Shown in pieces: positions 46,917 to 55,984 of a stretch of DNA of 64,000 nucleotides (the stretch's first letter is position 1; each line of letters begins with the position of its first letter). Origin of the DNA: Apium graveolens (taxonomy: Eukaryota > Streptophyta > Magnoliopsida > Apiales > Apiaceae); the NCBI RefSeq assembly GCF_009905375.1, contig NC_133650.1:68379648-68443647 (forward strand). The letters are read 5' to 3'. Under the pieces are notes generated by a model, which was not told where the DNA came from, did not search any database, and was given only the letters and a program-made list of their open reading frames with translations. The position numbers and the translations under genes were made by a program.

Positions 46917-47575
46917 TATGAATACAATCTGCGATTAATACATATAAATCAAATAAGTGTGTGCGTGAGTAAACGAAATCAAACAGAGAAAGGAAGAATA
47001 TAACCAAATGGAAATCCTCGAGTCCAGTTGAAACTGTCTCCTTAAAGCTATTTCGCCTCTCACCGTATGTGCGAGTCGATAGCCTCCCAGGATAAAACGA
47101 GATACCAGTATAATCGATAGATCGAATATACTCTCAGCGAACTTGAACTAAGCCCGAGAATTACCACCGGAGTATTGGAAAATTTAAGACTGAAGAGACC
47201 GAGAATGAAAAAGAGGACTCTTATTCCCTTGACTTAATAAAACTGATGCCCTAAGACTCTATTTATAAAGAGAGGCTTGAAAGGACTTGTTTTTCTTTTC
47301 GATGTGGTACATGGTATTTATAAGAAAAACTAAGGAATAGGTTTGTGCTACTCTCGATGTGGTACAAAACCACTTTTCATATTAAAAGGTAAAACTTTGG
47401 AACATCAGTTCTCATTCACCTTTTACTCATTTTGAGCGTATAAATATGCGTTGGAATCCCTCGAAGAAGAGAATACGTTCCAATAAATACACACCACTAA
47501 CACATAATGTGTCTCACTCATATAGAGTCTCAAAATGATTCACAACTTAGTCTAAAATACTAAGTTTGTCCAACA
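46917..47575 (-). repeat. 5' LTR of the Ty1/copia element
   Basis: 659 bp partner of 41351-42010. Its terminal TG has become TA (46917-46918). The minus-strand sequence just inside it (ATCTTAAAGC) is not the usual TGGTATCAGAGC primer site. Confidence 0.94.
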
Positions 47576-47580
47576 CCTCC

Positions 47581-47753
47581 TTGGGTTCCACTTAGGTAGT
47601 GCAAGTAATTCCAGCAGCTCAAAAGCTTAACATTCAACTAGTTTCGAGCCAAGTGTTCCTTCGTAGAACGCTTACAGTAGCCCTCCCTATGATGCATATA
47701 AAAGTCGTATAGGCAAAGCACCTCCTGTTTCAAGCTCTACTTTTCATAACATG
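47581..47753 (+). pseudogene. RGLG-like ubiquitin ligase relic, linker exon (right of copia)
   Basis: One frame reads LGFHLGSASNSSSSKA, stop, HSTSFEPSVPS, stop, then NAYSSPPYDAYKSRIGKAPP and VSSSTFHNM, followed by a donor site GTAAGC at 47754. This Ser/Pro/Tyr-rich linker followed by a RING domain is typical of plant RGLG proteins (RING E3 ligases with a von Willebrand A/copine domain, known from hormone and stress signalling). Two stops (TAA near 47626, TAG near 47661) and a frame offset relative to 41322-41350 show it is decayed. No von Willebrand domain exon is found in the window. Confidence 0.72.
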
Positions 47754-47927
47754 GTAAGCAGTATTTTCAGGTTGAAATTTATTATGCGTGCAGTTTTAGT
47801 TTACAACATATTGTTGCAGCCTGTTTATTTTATTCACAACATTTTAGCATATATGTGCCGGTAGCAGTTTATTGTTGAGGTTAAACATTGCACCTGGTAG
47901 TGACTCCATTTTTTGTGTTTCTAATAG

Positions 47928-47985
47928 GTGTATCCGATTTTCTTGAGCAACTCGAAGGACATGGCTTTTGGTTGTGGGGCATCAG
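47928..47985 (+). pseudogene. RGLG-like relic, first RING exon
   Basis: Lies between acceptor TAATAG (ending 47927) and donor GTAATT (47986). Codes VYPIFLSNSKDMAFGCG. RGLG RING domains read VCPICLxNxKDMAFGCGHQ, so the first two zinc-binding Cys are changed to Tyr and Phe. One extra G near 47978 shifts the frame: without it the CGHQ residues would be read. The exon phase and the donor after CATCAG fit the family. The rest of the RING is not found downstream, so the gene fragment is truncated as well. Confidence 0.75.
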
Positions 47986-48394
47986 GTAATTTCCCCGTTT
48001 TATTTTTCATTTAAGCTTCAATGGTCTTATTATTATGGCTATTCAGCCGGATTGTTCACCCGTCCCTCGTCCCTCTTCGAAATATATTTACAAGCCCGTC
48101 TCCGTCTTCCTCCATGTCTTCTAAATCCATAAATACCATTTAGAGTGTCCAACTTGTAACTATAAATAACATCTCTAGGGTGTCCCCCCTCCCTTCTTCT
48201 CTTCTAAAATCATATATGTCGTTTTCTATGGCGTCTCTCTCAACCATAAATACCCTCTCCAGTGTGTCTCGATCTCCCGAATGAACTTTATCAACTCCAC
48301 TCCATTTGCAGTAACAAGCAGGATGACCACGGATCGTTATGGTTCACGTTTGACAAATATCAATAACCTTTTTTATCAAAACCAAACCTGAACT
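47986..48394. other. Intergenic stretch without gene
   Basis: Contains the intron start of the RGLG relic, then low-complexity C/T-rich text (CGTCCCTCGTCCCTC near 48061) and nothing else I can name. The missing RING exons are not visible. Confidence 0.5.
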
Positions 48395-48403
48395 GAACTG
48401 AAC

Positions 48404-48842
48404 GGGTGATAGCCAAAAATACCTTTTTTTTTAGAAGTTGTAACAAGAATACCACTTTTTGGAGTTTATGACCAAAAATATCCTTTTAATACGCATTTTA
48501 AAAATGGGTAAATCTATTACACATCTGAAAAATGAGTATTACATAAAAAAAAAAAATAAATAAATAAATAAAAAAAAAGTGCAGAACATGTGATACGCAT
48601 ATCACAAATGCGTATCACCAGAATCAAATGGGTGATACGCATTTTGTGAATGCGTATCTCATTTTATTTTATTTTATTTTATTTTTTTTCAACTTTTTTT
48701 AATACGAATTACTCATTTTTAAAATGCGTATTAGTAATACCCAACTGAAAAATGCGTATTAGACGAGTATTTTTGGCCAAAATTTTAAAAAGAGGTATTT
48801 TTGTCACAAACTCTAAAAAAGAGGTATTTTTGTCATTTTTTC
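48404..48842. mobile_element. Mutator-type MITE with 9-bp target duplication
   Basis: A 439-bp foldback element between two copies of GAACTGAAC (48395-48403 and 48843-48851). Nine bases is the duplication length of Mutator-like transposons. The left end GGGTGATAGCCAAAAATACC pairs imperfectly with the right end (reverse complement GAAAAAATGACAAAAATACC). Further repeats of CAAAAATACC/GGTATTTTTG and of AATACGCATTTT lie on both arms, and the centre folds around GTGATACGCATATCACAAAT and GGTGATACGCATTTTG. No coding capacity. Confidence 0.82.
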
Positions 48843-49051
48843 GAACTGAACCGAATGAAATCCTAAATTCAGAAACCATACTCGAACCGTTAGTCTTCGG
48901 TTCGGTTCAAGTTAGAATCAAAACCCGAAAATTATACTATATAAATTACCACAATAAGTTTACATAGTATTAATTGCACATATAATTAAGAAAAGAGTAC
49001 ACACATATTTAATACTGGATCACTAGCTTCTCACCAAATGCATGTAACTAA

Positions 49052-49693
49052 TTAAGTACGTGATGGTGCATTAGTCTGATGCTGCATTGGAACAAGAGGC
49101 GGCGCGGGGTTCGAGAAGTCCGGAACATCAGGCGGTGTAGAAAACGTAGGAAACTCATCATCAGATGGTGGCGATGACCATGGAAATTCAAGCGGCGGAG
49201 GTGGAAATACGAAGGGCGATGCGTCATCAAAACTAGTTGGTGGAGGTGGAGACGGAACAAGTGGAGTGGGCCATGGTGATGGTGTAAGCATAGGTGGAGA
49301 TGGAACTAAGGGTGACCATGGAAATGGTGATGGTCTAAGTGTAGGTCTAGGATGAGGTACTCTAGGTGGTGGTGGAGATGGAACCAAGGGTGACCATGGT
49401 CTAGGTGTAGGCCTGTGTGGTAGAGGTGGAGATGGAACCAGAGGTGACCATGGTGAGGGTCTAGGTCTAGGCCATGGTGATATTGGTTTAGGTCCGGGTG
49501 GTGGTGGAGATGGAACTAAAGGTGGCCATGATTGAGCTGATTGGGCTAATGAACTTGGAACCCTTACATATGATTGTGATCGTAGTTGTGATGGCTTTTT
49601 GTGATGACTCCTTTTGGCATTTGACAGAGAAGTACAAAACAGCAGTAGTGCTAAAATAGCAAACACGGAGATTAATATGCTTCTTTTCATCAT
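49052..49693 (-). CDS. Secreted proline-rich cell-wall-type protein
   Basis: A single-exon 213-residue frame, open from a good start (MMKRSILIS). Residues 1-26 form a classic signal peptide: KR, then a hydrophobic run, ending SLSNA before KRSHHKK. The mature chain is about one third proline. It contains five copies of PLVPSPP, usually as W(S/P)PLVPSPPPP, spaced by PWPRPRPS-like basic stretches, and three SPPPP motifs of the extensin type that are candidate sites for hydroxylation and arabinosylation. The tail (about 155-213) is acidic and Phe/Pro-rich (SDDEFPTFSTPPDVPDFSNP). There are no Tyr crosslink motifs of classic extensins and no globular domain. The likely location is the wall or apoplast; specific role unknown. 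Its intact repeat frame amid decayed repeats argues that it is a real gene. Confidence 0.85.
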   Translation of the reverse strand: MMKRSILISVFAILALLLFCTSLSNAKRSHHKKPSQLRSQSYVRVPSSLAQSAQSWPPLVPSPPPPGPKPISPWPRPRPSPWSPLVPSPPLPHRPTPRPWSPLVPSPPPPRVPHPRPTLRPSPFPWSPLVPSPPMLTPSPWPTPLVPSPPPPTSFDDASPFVFPPPPLEFPWSSPPSDDEFPTFSTPPDVPDFSNPAPPLVPMQHQTNAPSRT

Positions 49694-49736
49694 CTAGCAT
49701 ATACTCAGCTACTACTAATTAAGCAACCGGTCACTC

Positions 49737-49760
49737 TCATATATTTGGTATAATATACTA
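49737..49760 (-). promoter_or_regulatory. Probable TATA region of the proline-rich protein gene
   Basis: On the minus strand TAGTATATTATACC and TATATGAGAG lie 44-67 bases before the start codon, a position that would give a short 5' leader. Sequence inspection only. Confidence 0.35.
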
Positions 49761-50344
49761 GTTGATATCAATATTTGGGTCCTTTGCACTCGGTATATGT
49801 AGAGAGACTGCAGCTGGGACTTGATGAACTAGTTGTGAAGTATGAACAGAAGATGAATGTTTCTACAATATATTAAATGCCATCCCCGCGTTTTGTTGAT
49901 CTCTATACTAGTGGACTTGAAGGAAGTTGATCATCTTAATAACAAGTCGTACAAGAAATTGATTGATTTATAAGTTGACATGCAGTAAATATTAAATGTA
50001 TACTCCTGTCCTGTCTAGTTCTGTGTGCCAGTTTTATTACCTCTCCCCGGCAGTTCGAGCAAATCCAATACTAAATGTAAATGTCTATAGTCATTGAACT
50101 TGTTCTTAATGTAGCTGCATTGTTCTTAATGTAGCTGCATTCCGACATGATGTATGTATACAACTATCACTGTTTCGATCTGTTATATATACAGGAGGTT
50201 TGGATTGCTGAATGAAGAATAGGATTGATGGAATAGAGAATTGGGTTAATGAGAATTCGAATAATTGTGCCAGATTTATTGGATCTTGTTGAATGAGAAT
50301 AGATTTAAGGATATAAGTTATATTATACCTCTAATAGTCTCATT
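49761..50344. other. Upstream/intergenic region with a small tandem duplication
   Basis: No gene seen. A 20-bp unit (TGTTCTTAATGTAGCTGCAT) is repeated exactly twice at 50101-50140. This region separates the proline-rich protein gene from the Harbinger element and probably includes promoter sequence. Confidence 0.5.
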
Positions 50345-50934
50345 GAGCATCTCCAGTGGGGTTGGCTATAATGGTTGACTATAATAATATAAAATAATGG
50401 CCGACTAAAATTTGCTGTAAAGCATTGTGTCCCAATGGGGTTAACTATAATGATTGGCTATTTTTCGAAATAGTATATTTTAATTTTAAACAATAAATTT
50501 TCAATAATATTATAATTTAATAAAATACTGTTAATGCTAATTCACTTGAAATTGTGGTTAAATGATTTTAGAAAATTAAATAAAAAATTTATTAAATGTG
50601 AAGACATTTAATATTAACAATAATTTATTGTATTTAATTGATTTTAAAATATGGTCATGTATTTTGTAAAATTTTAAGTTATAACTTATTATAAAGTAAA
50701 AGATAATGAAAGTGACAACTCAATTCAAAAATCTCAGATTTAGCCCCTTTACTTTTTTAGCTAGTTGATGTGAAAATACACGGGCAAAATTCATCTTTGT
50801 AAATGGTCCACAACAATGGGCAATAATTTTAACATATAATTATCACACTTCATCTGAACTTCCTATAAATTATATAGAGCAAAAACCAAGTAAACACAAA
50901 CTTAATATATTTCAACATACTGTATTCAATTTCA

Positions 50935-52299
50935 ATGGATAACACCACACAAATGATTCTTGATATTATGCAAGCAGAAGAAGAAGAGCATGATGAAAGA
51001 ATGAGAATGACTGTTGTACACCTTCATTATCAACGTCATAGAGTGAATTATATCCCACAACATGGTGGTTCTATTATGAATCATCGTGTGATTAATCGAA
51101 ATAGGGAAGAAGGTCATACTAGACTGTGTTATGATTATTTTTCTGATACACCTACGTACACGGAAACACAATTTCATCGAAGATTTCAAATGCGTAGATC
51201 ATTATTTCTTCGAATTGAGGAAGCAGTTACAACTCACGATTACTATTTTACTCAGCGAACTGATGCTATAGGAGTTCGTGGACTGTCAACTCTTCAGAAA
51301 ATAATAGCTGCGAGGATGCTTGCATATGGAACGGCAGCTGATGTTGTTGATGATTATGTACGTATTAGTGAGAGTACAGCAACAGAGAGTCTAAGAAGAT
51401 TTGTTAAAGCAATTGTGGAAATATTTGGAGCAGAATACTTGAGACGACCAAATGAACAAGATATCTCTAGATTATTGGCAGAGAATGAACAACGAGGTTT
51501 TCCTGGAATGTTGAGTACTATCGACTATATGCACTGGAAGTGGAAAAATTGTCCAACTGTTTGGCAAGGTATGTATACAGGTCATGTTCATGAACCAACT
51601 ATAATATTAGAAGCCATAGCTTCAAAAGACTTGTGGATTTGGCATTCTTTTTTTGGGCTACCAGGATCATTAAACGACATCAATGTATTAGACTAGTCTC
51701 ATCTATTTGAAGATTTGGCTGAAGGCCGCGGACCTGAAATGAAGTATACCATCAATGGGAATGAATATAACATGGGATATTATCTTGCTGATGGCATATA
51801 TCTTTCTTGGCCAGCATTTGTAAAAACTATTCCGAAACCTCAGGGTAACAAAAGAAAATATTTTGCAGCTGCACAAGAGTCCATTTGAAAAGATGTTGAG
51901 AGAGCGTTTAGAGTGCTACAATCTCAATTTGCAATAATTCGTGGTCCTTCACAATTTTTGGATGTTGAAACTATGAAATATATTATGACAACTTGTGTAA
52001 TATTGCACAATATGATCATTGAAGATGAAAGGGAATCATCCCTTGAAGAAGAACACTTTGATTCAGATGTCGAAATATCAGTTGTTACTCGAATTCGCAA
52101 TCATCCGAATAATCTACGAGAATTCATACAGGTTCATCAACAAATTCGAAACAAACCCGCTTATTTTCAGTTGCAAAATGATCTTATAGAACATCTTTGG
52201 CATATATATGGCGGTGACATGAATTATAATTATATTAATCATGTAATTTCTTTTTATGTCTTTTGTAATTTACTTTTGATAAGATATTTTCTAAATTAA
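50935..52299 (+). pseudogene. Harbinger transposase (HARBI1-like DDE nuclease), two stops
   Basis: One frame of 455 codons interrupted only by TAG at 51694-51696 and TGA at 51886-51888. Both are single transitions from CAG and CGA. The N-terminal region has HTRLCYDYFSDTPTYTETQF, and RRSLFLRIEEAV is the usual HARBI1 entry. Catalytic residues are kept: D in TIDYMHWKWKNCP (about residue 200), D in GSLNDINVLD (about 250), then YYLADGIYLSWPAFVKTI, and E in KDVERAFRVLQSQ (about 323). ILHNMIIEDE follows, as usual. The transposase cuts and joins element ends together with the Myb-like protein encoded downstream on the other strand. Two readthroughs or reversions short of a full protein, so likely recent loss. 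Confidence 0.9.
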
Positions 52300-52495
52300 A
52301 ATTATATTTTCTGTTTTCAGAAGCGAATTACTTGAGGTTCATTGATCAGTTTCATAATTATATTCAAAAATTACCAAATACAATCAAGTACAAAAAATAT
52401 ACCAAAATAAGTACCAAATAATTACATCCATAATACAATTAAGTACCAAATAAGTACCAAAATAAGTTCGATTGTATAGTAAGTACCAAAATAAA

Positions 52496-53094
52496 TTATA
52501 AAACATTTTTCAAGATTTTAGCTTTCAAGGCATCATAATATTTTCTTTGATCAGGTAGCATTTTACTAGTATCCATTGCCATGATCGAGGCTTCATAAAC
52601 TTGTCTTTCACGGTCCTCCTTTTGTCTTTCGCGCTCCTCCTTTGCTAGGCGAAGTTGCAATTTTTCTTTTTGTAATTGCATCATCTCCATACGCCTTTCC
52701 TGCTCCTCCTTTTACATTTGCATCATTTCTTTCTGTAACTGCAAACTCATTTTAATAGATTCAGTTCTTGAAGAAGCAACATCCAATGCATCTTTCTGCA
52801 TCGATTTAAGAATTTCTAAGCTTTCTCCATCTGATGCTTCATATGTAGTTTTTTTAATTTTCTTTGCAGCTTTTCTTCGTATTGGACGCTCCATTCCTTC
52901 TTCAGATTCGATATAGGCAGATTCTGGGTTATCAACTGATGGAGAAGATGGCTGATTCTCCTTCATGTTTGACTTATTCTTTTTTCCAATGCAGCTGTAT
53001 ATTTTGGTGAATGACGCAACTCATCAATACTGCATGAAAGGAAATTTCTCCTTCTGTATATCCTCGTACATCGTCATTGTCTCTGCAATCTGCC
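52496..53094 (-). pseudogene. Harbinger Myb-like partner, C-terminal exon
   Basis: Minus-strand exon, probably starting after an acceptor near 53095. It reads TMYEDIQKEKFPFMQY, then SPKYTAALEK, then after a one-base frame change at an A-run near 52980 NKSNMKENQPSSPSVDNPES, IRRKAAKKIKKTTYEASDGE, a long charged coiled coil (KEEQERRMEMMQLQKEKLQL, RLAKEERERQKEDRERQ) and ends MDTSKMLPDQRKYYDALKAK, the typical tail of PIF partner proteins. There are stops near 53040 and 52711 (TAA after MQM). Coiled-coil and basic segments are expected to mediate partner and nuclear contacts. Confidence 0.8.
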
Positions 53095-54292
53095 AAAGAT
53101 TAAATGAAATTTTGTAATATTACACTAAAGATATTCAGAGAACATGGGGTTCAATTTTGCACTAAATTTTATATTATTATAATTCTGTAATCTCTGCACT
53201 CTGCACATTACTAAATAAGAAGGTTGTAAGGTTCAGAAGGGTTACAACCCTTCCTTCCAATACTAATTATACAGGCGGATGGGCTTACCTCCAATACAAG
53301 ACATCAATCATTCTCGATTCTCCGATAATTGCTCGGCTATACTCGATCAATACCTCCGTTAGTAGTTCGTTGCTGGTCTGTGATTATGTCCACAATGGCT
53401 CACTTAACAGACAACTATCAGGTGAGATAAACCATATTTTCAGTATTGTACATTTACTATGTTTAGCTTTGTAAAGAAACTGGTAATAAAAAGTTCTAGT
53501 AAGTGTTTATTATGCAGATAGATGTACAGGAGTAAATTTAGTAATCTACAACAATGGAGATGCCAACTAAGTTGCAGAATTATTTCCTGCAGGGCGTAGA
53601 TTCTATCAGAAAACTTAACAAAAAAAGTCTTACTGCTTGCATGTTCTCTTTCTTTTTTTCTAGCCTATACTTTTCTCTTTGCCGATCTTCTCTGGACAAC
53701 AAATAATTCCTTATGCCAATGATTTCAACTAACACAGGAAATTCCTATTTACGACGACCAATATTTCTTCTCAGAAGTCTTACCTTTTACTTGTTTTGCA
53801 TTTTTACTTTAATATCATTCAACAATACAAGGACACACATTCAATCCTATACATTATATCTACAAAGCAATAATGTAAGACTGCGTATGTAATTTCATTC
53901 ATTATTTATGTCAGAATTTACAACTTCAAGTTCACTAACAACAACAGTAAACCAGTATACATCATCTTCTAGATAGATAAGTGGATAATCAATATAGTTA
54001 CAGCGTTACTGGTGAAGAGGGTCCATTTTGATTTTACAGATGGGAATGCTAAAATATGATGTTAAGCGTTACATATCTGAGCACTCAGTTACATAAGAAA
54101 ACAATTTCTTGGTCATGTTATATGCTAAAGTGTGATTTACTTTGGAATGAAGGGCCTATTCTGTAAAACAAAGGTTCACTTAAGCACAGATCAAACATGT
54201 GATTGTATAAGGTAGACTTTAATCAGCAAGTAAACATGTATTAATGACTTAATTAAATTTTCTATACTCGACCTAAATAAGAGTGGTAAGTA

Positions 54293-54705
54293 TGTACCTT
54301 ATTTTGCTCGGTAACACCGCTTTGATTCCTTGAACTAATTTTATTATAATAACCAATAAACTTGCTTACAGAGGTGTTGATTGCGGACCAGCGGTTACAT
54401 AACGAGGTATGCGTCCGATCACTTTCAAATATTTTATTGTCATGAAAATATTTACAAATCCTAGTCCAGTAAGTCGCCTGTGTCTGGTTATTTCCTTGAA
54501 CAGGATCCATGTTTATGTTTAACCAAGCGGACAAAAGTAACGTATCTTCCTCAATTAAAAAATTCTTTGATCTTCCCCGTTTTGATTTGCTAGGTGCTTG
54601 TTGACGACTATTTTCTTGCGCTAAAGGGGGTGGTGGAGAGTAAGAAAACTTTTCAGCTTTATTGTATGAACCTTCATTTAGTAAGAAAACAAAAGTGTGT
54701 TCCAT
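54293..54705 (-). CDS. Harbinger Myb/SANT-like partner, first exon
   Basis: First exon of the DNA-binding partner of the transposase. From M at 54705, a Pro/Ser-rich start (SYSPPPPLAQENSRQQAPSK) is followed by the trihelix/SANT-like domain: RSKNFLIEEDTLLLSAWLNI, NMDPVQGNNQTQATYWTRIC, KYFHDNKIFESDRTHTSLCN, RWSAINTSVSKFIGYYNKI. The Trp/Tyr/Trp spacing fits the family. The open frame goes on to 54262, but a donor site (AAG, then GTACAT) after VTEQNK near 54293 matches the usual exon end, so the last residues are intron readthrough. This exon itself is intact; the second exon at 52496-53094 is damaged. Confidence 0.82.
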
Positions 54706-55276
54706 TTCTAATTTATCGAGATAGCCTGCAACAAATTACGTCTAATAAAATTACAAGTTCCAAACTTAAACTATCACCCTTGCCAAAGATAGTACAAATA
54801 TATAGTGCCCAATTTATACATGAAGTAAATTCTATTGAAATTCTTTCGTACAATTAATCAAACAGCTGTTGTGCTACCTCCTACTTTAGTTTCATAAAAA
54901 AAAGCACCCTAATAAATTCGACTATAGGAGGTTTCAACAAATCATAGCACATACCGAATCACAAATGAATTCTGAATTTGATACAAATTAAACAAAAGTG
55001 AGAGATTGAAAATACATACATGTGCTTGCAAACTATGTGGCGGGAGAAGAAAGAAAACAGCGGGAGGAAAAAAAAGCAGCGCAAGATGATATGGATAATT
55101 GCTAACAGATCTTGAGTCCTTCAACAAATATAGCCAAGCATATCAGAGTGGCTATAATTTATGCTAAGTGGTTTAGGCGGTTGGAGAAGAAAAAATTAGA
55201 GATATTGGCTATAAGTGATATTGTAGAGTGACAGTTGGTAATTTTTAGCTAAGGGGAAGACCGGTTGGAGATGCTC

Positions 55277-55984
55277 TAAGTCAGTATAATGATGTGTTGA
55301 TCGATGGGATAAAATTACTTCTTATAAATTGTGTTTTCATCAAACGGCCTTGCTAGCTCCCCGCAATTATTTCAACTAGTATTGGGGGCCTGCTGCGCTG
55401 GGCCTTTAAAGAAAGAATAGTTAATTTAATTGTTAAGGATTGCATGTGAAAGTTGTGACCTTTTGATAATTCGAAATATGAAATTGCAGCATGTGAAATG
55501 ACTGCATGGGGATGTATAGAGGAAGAGAGACGATTACATTAGGGAAGGGCACCAAGGTTTACAATAAGGCAAAAAGTTATAACTTTATGTTACTTGCCCA
55601 AGGGCAACTAACAAAGGGAAACACAACTAATACAAATGGAAACACAAAAGTAAGATAATTTTCCTACCCTCAAGAAGCATGAGCTTACTCCGCGGAGGGG
55701 AAATTAACGTCTGATAGAGCATCCAGCGGAACCGAAGAAGTTGTAGCCTGTTCATATTTGTTGTACTCGAAATAGTATTTCGTTGTATACGCTAAGGTTA
55801 TAGAGGAACATTTTAGAATTGGTGTATTAGGTTAACCTGAATATGCAAAGTGTTTTCCTCAATTTCTTCATCTGGAAAGATAAATTCATTGCAAATATTT
55901 TTGGCCTAGAAGATTTGGACGTTTGATTACGTTAACTTTTTTTGATAAACAGTTTCACAGTAAATTTCTTTTTGTCAAAGCACC
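55277..55984. other. Intergenic stretch without gene
   Basis: No frame with protein likeness, no repeat structure seen. It is presumably the 3' side of the RPA-like gene that ends at 55985. Confidence 0.45.

Larger units (their letters stand above)
41351..47575 (-). mobile_element. Ty1/copia element, near full length, young
   Basis: A 6225-bp element on the minus strand with LTRs 41351-42010 and 46917-47575 and a perfect target duplication CCTCC (41346-41350, 47576-47580). LTRs differ at roughly nine places in 660 bp by my reading, so the insertion is recent. The gag-pol frame is complete in domain order (gag, protease, integrase, RT, RNase H) but has four stops and a small deletion. It is inserted in an exon of an RGLG-like gene relic. 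The exact copia clade cannot be fixed by eye; the text resembles Tork/TAR-type elements. Confidence 0.95.
50345..55276. mobile_element. PIF/Harbinger DNA transposon, nearly complete
   Basis: A 4.9 kb element bounded by inverted GAGCATCTCCA (left 50345, right ending 55276 as TGGAGATGCTC). Subterminal GGCTATAAT/ATTATAGCC-like motifs occur on both sides. It carries both Harbinger genes: a DDE transposase on plus (50935-52299) and a Myb/SANT-like partner on minus (52496-54705). I could not find a matching 3-bp duplication (ATT on the left, TAA on the right), so the outermost bases may have changed. The stretch 53100-54260 between the partner's exons has no other gene. Confidence 0.9.

Noticed and set aside
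52300..52495. Possible separate gene between the Harbinger genes
   Set aside because: AT-rich repeats of AAGTACCAAAATAA only; looks like the shared 3' region of two convergent genes.
50342..55279. 3-bp target duplication for the Harbinger element
   Set aside because: Left ATT and right TAA do not match; I do not claim one.
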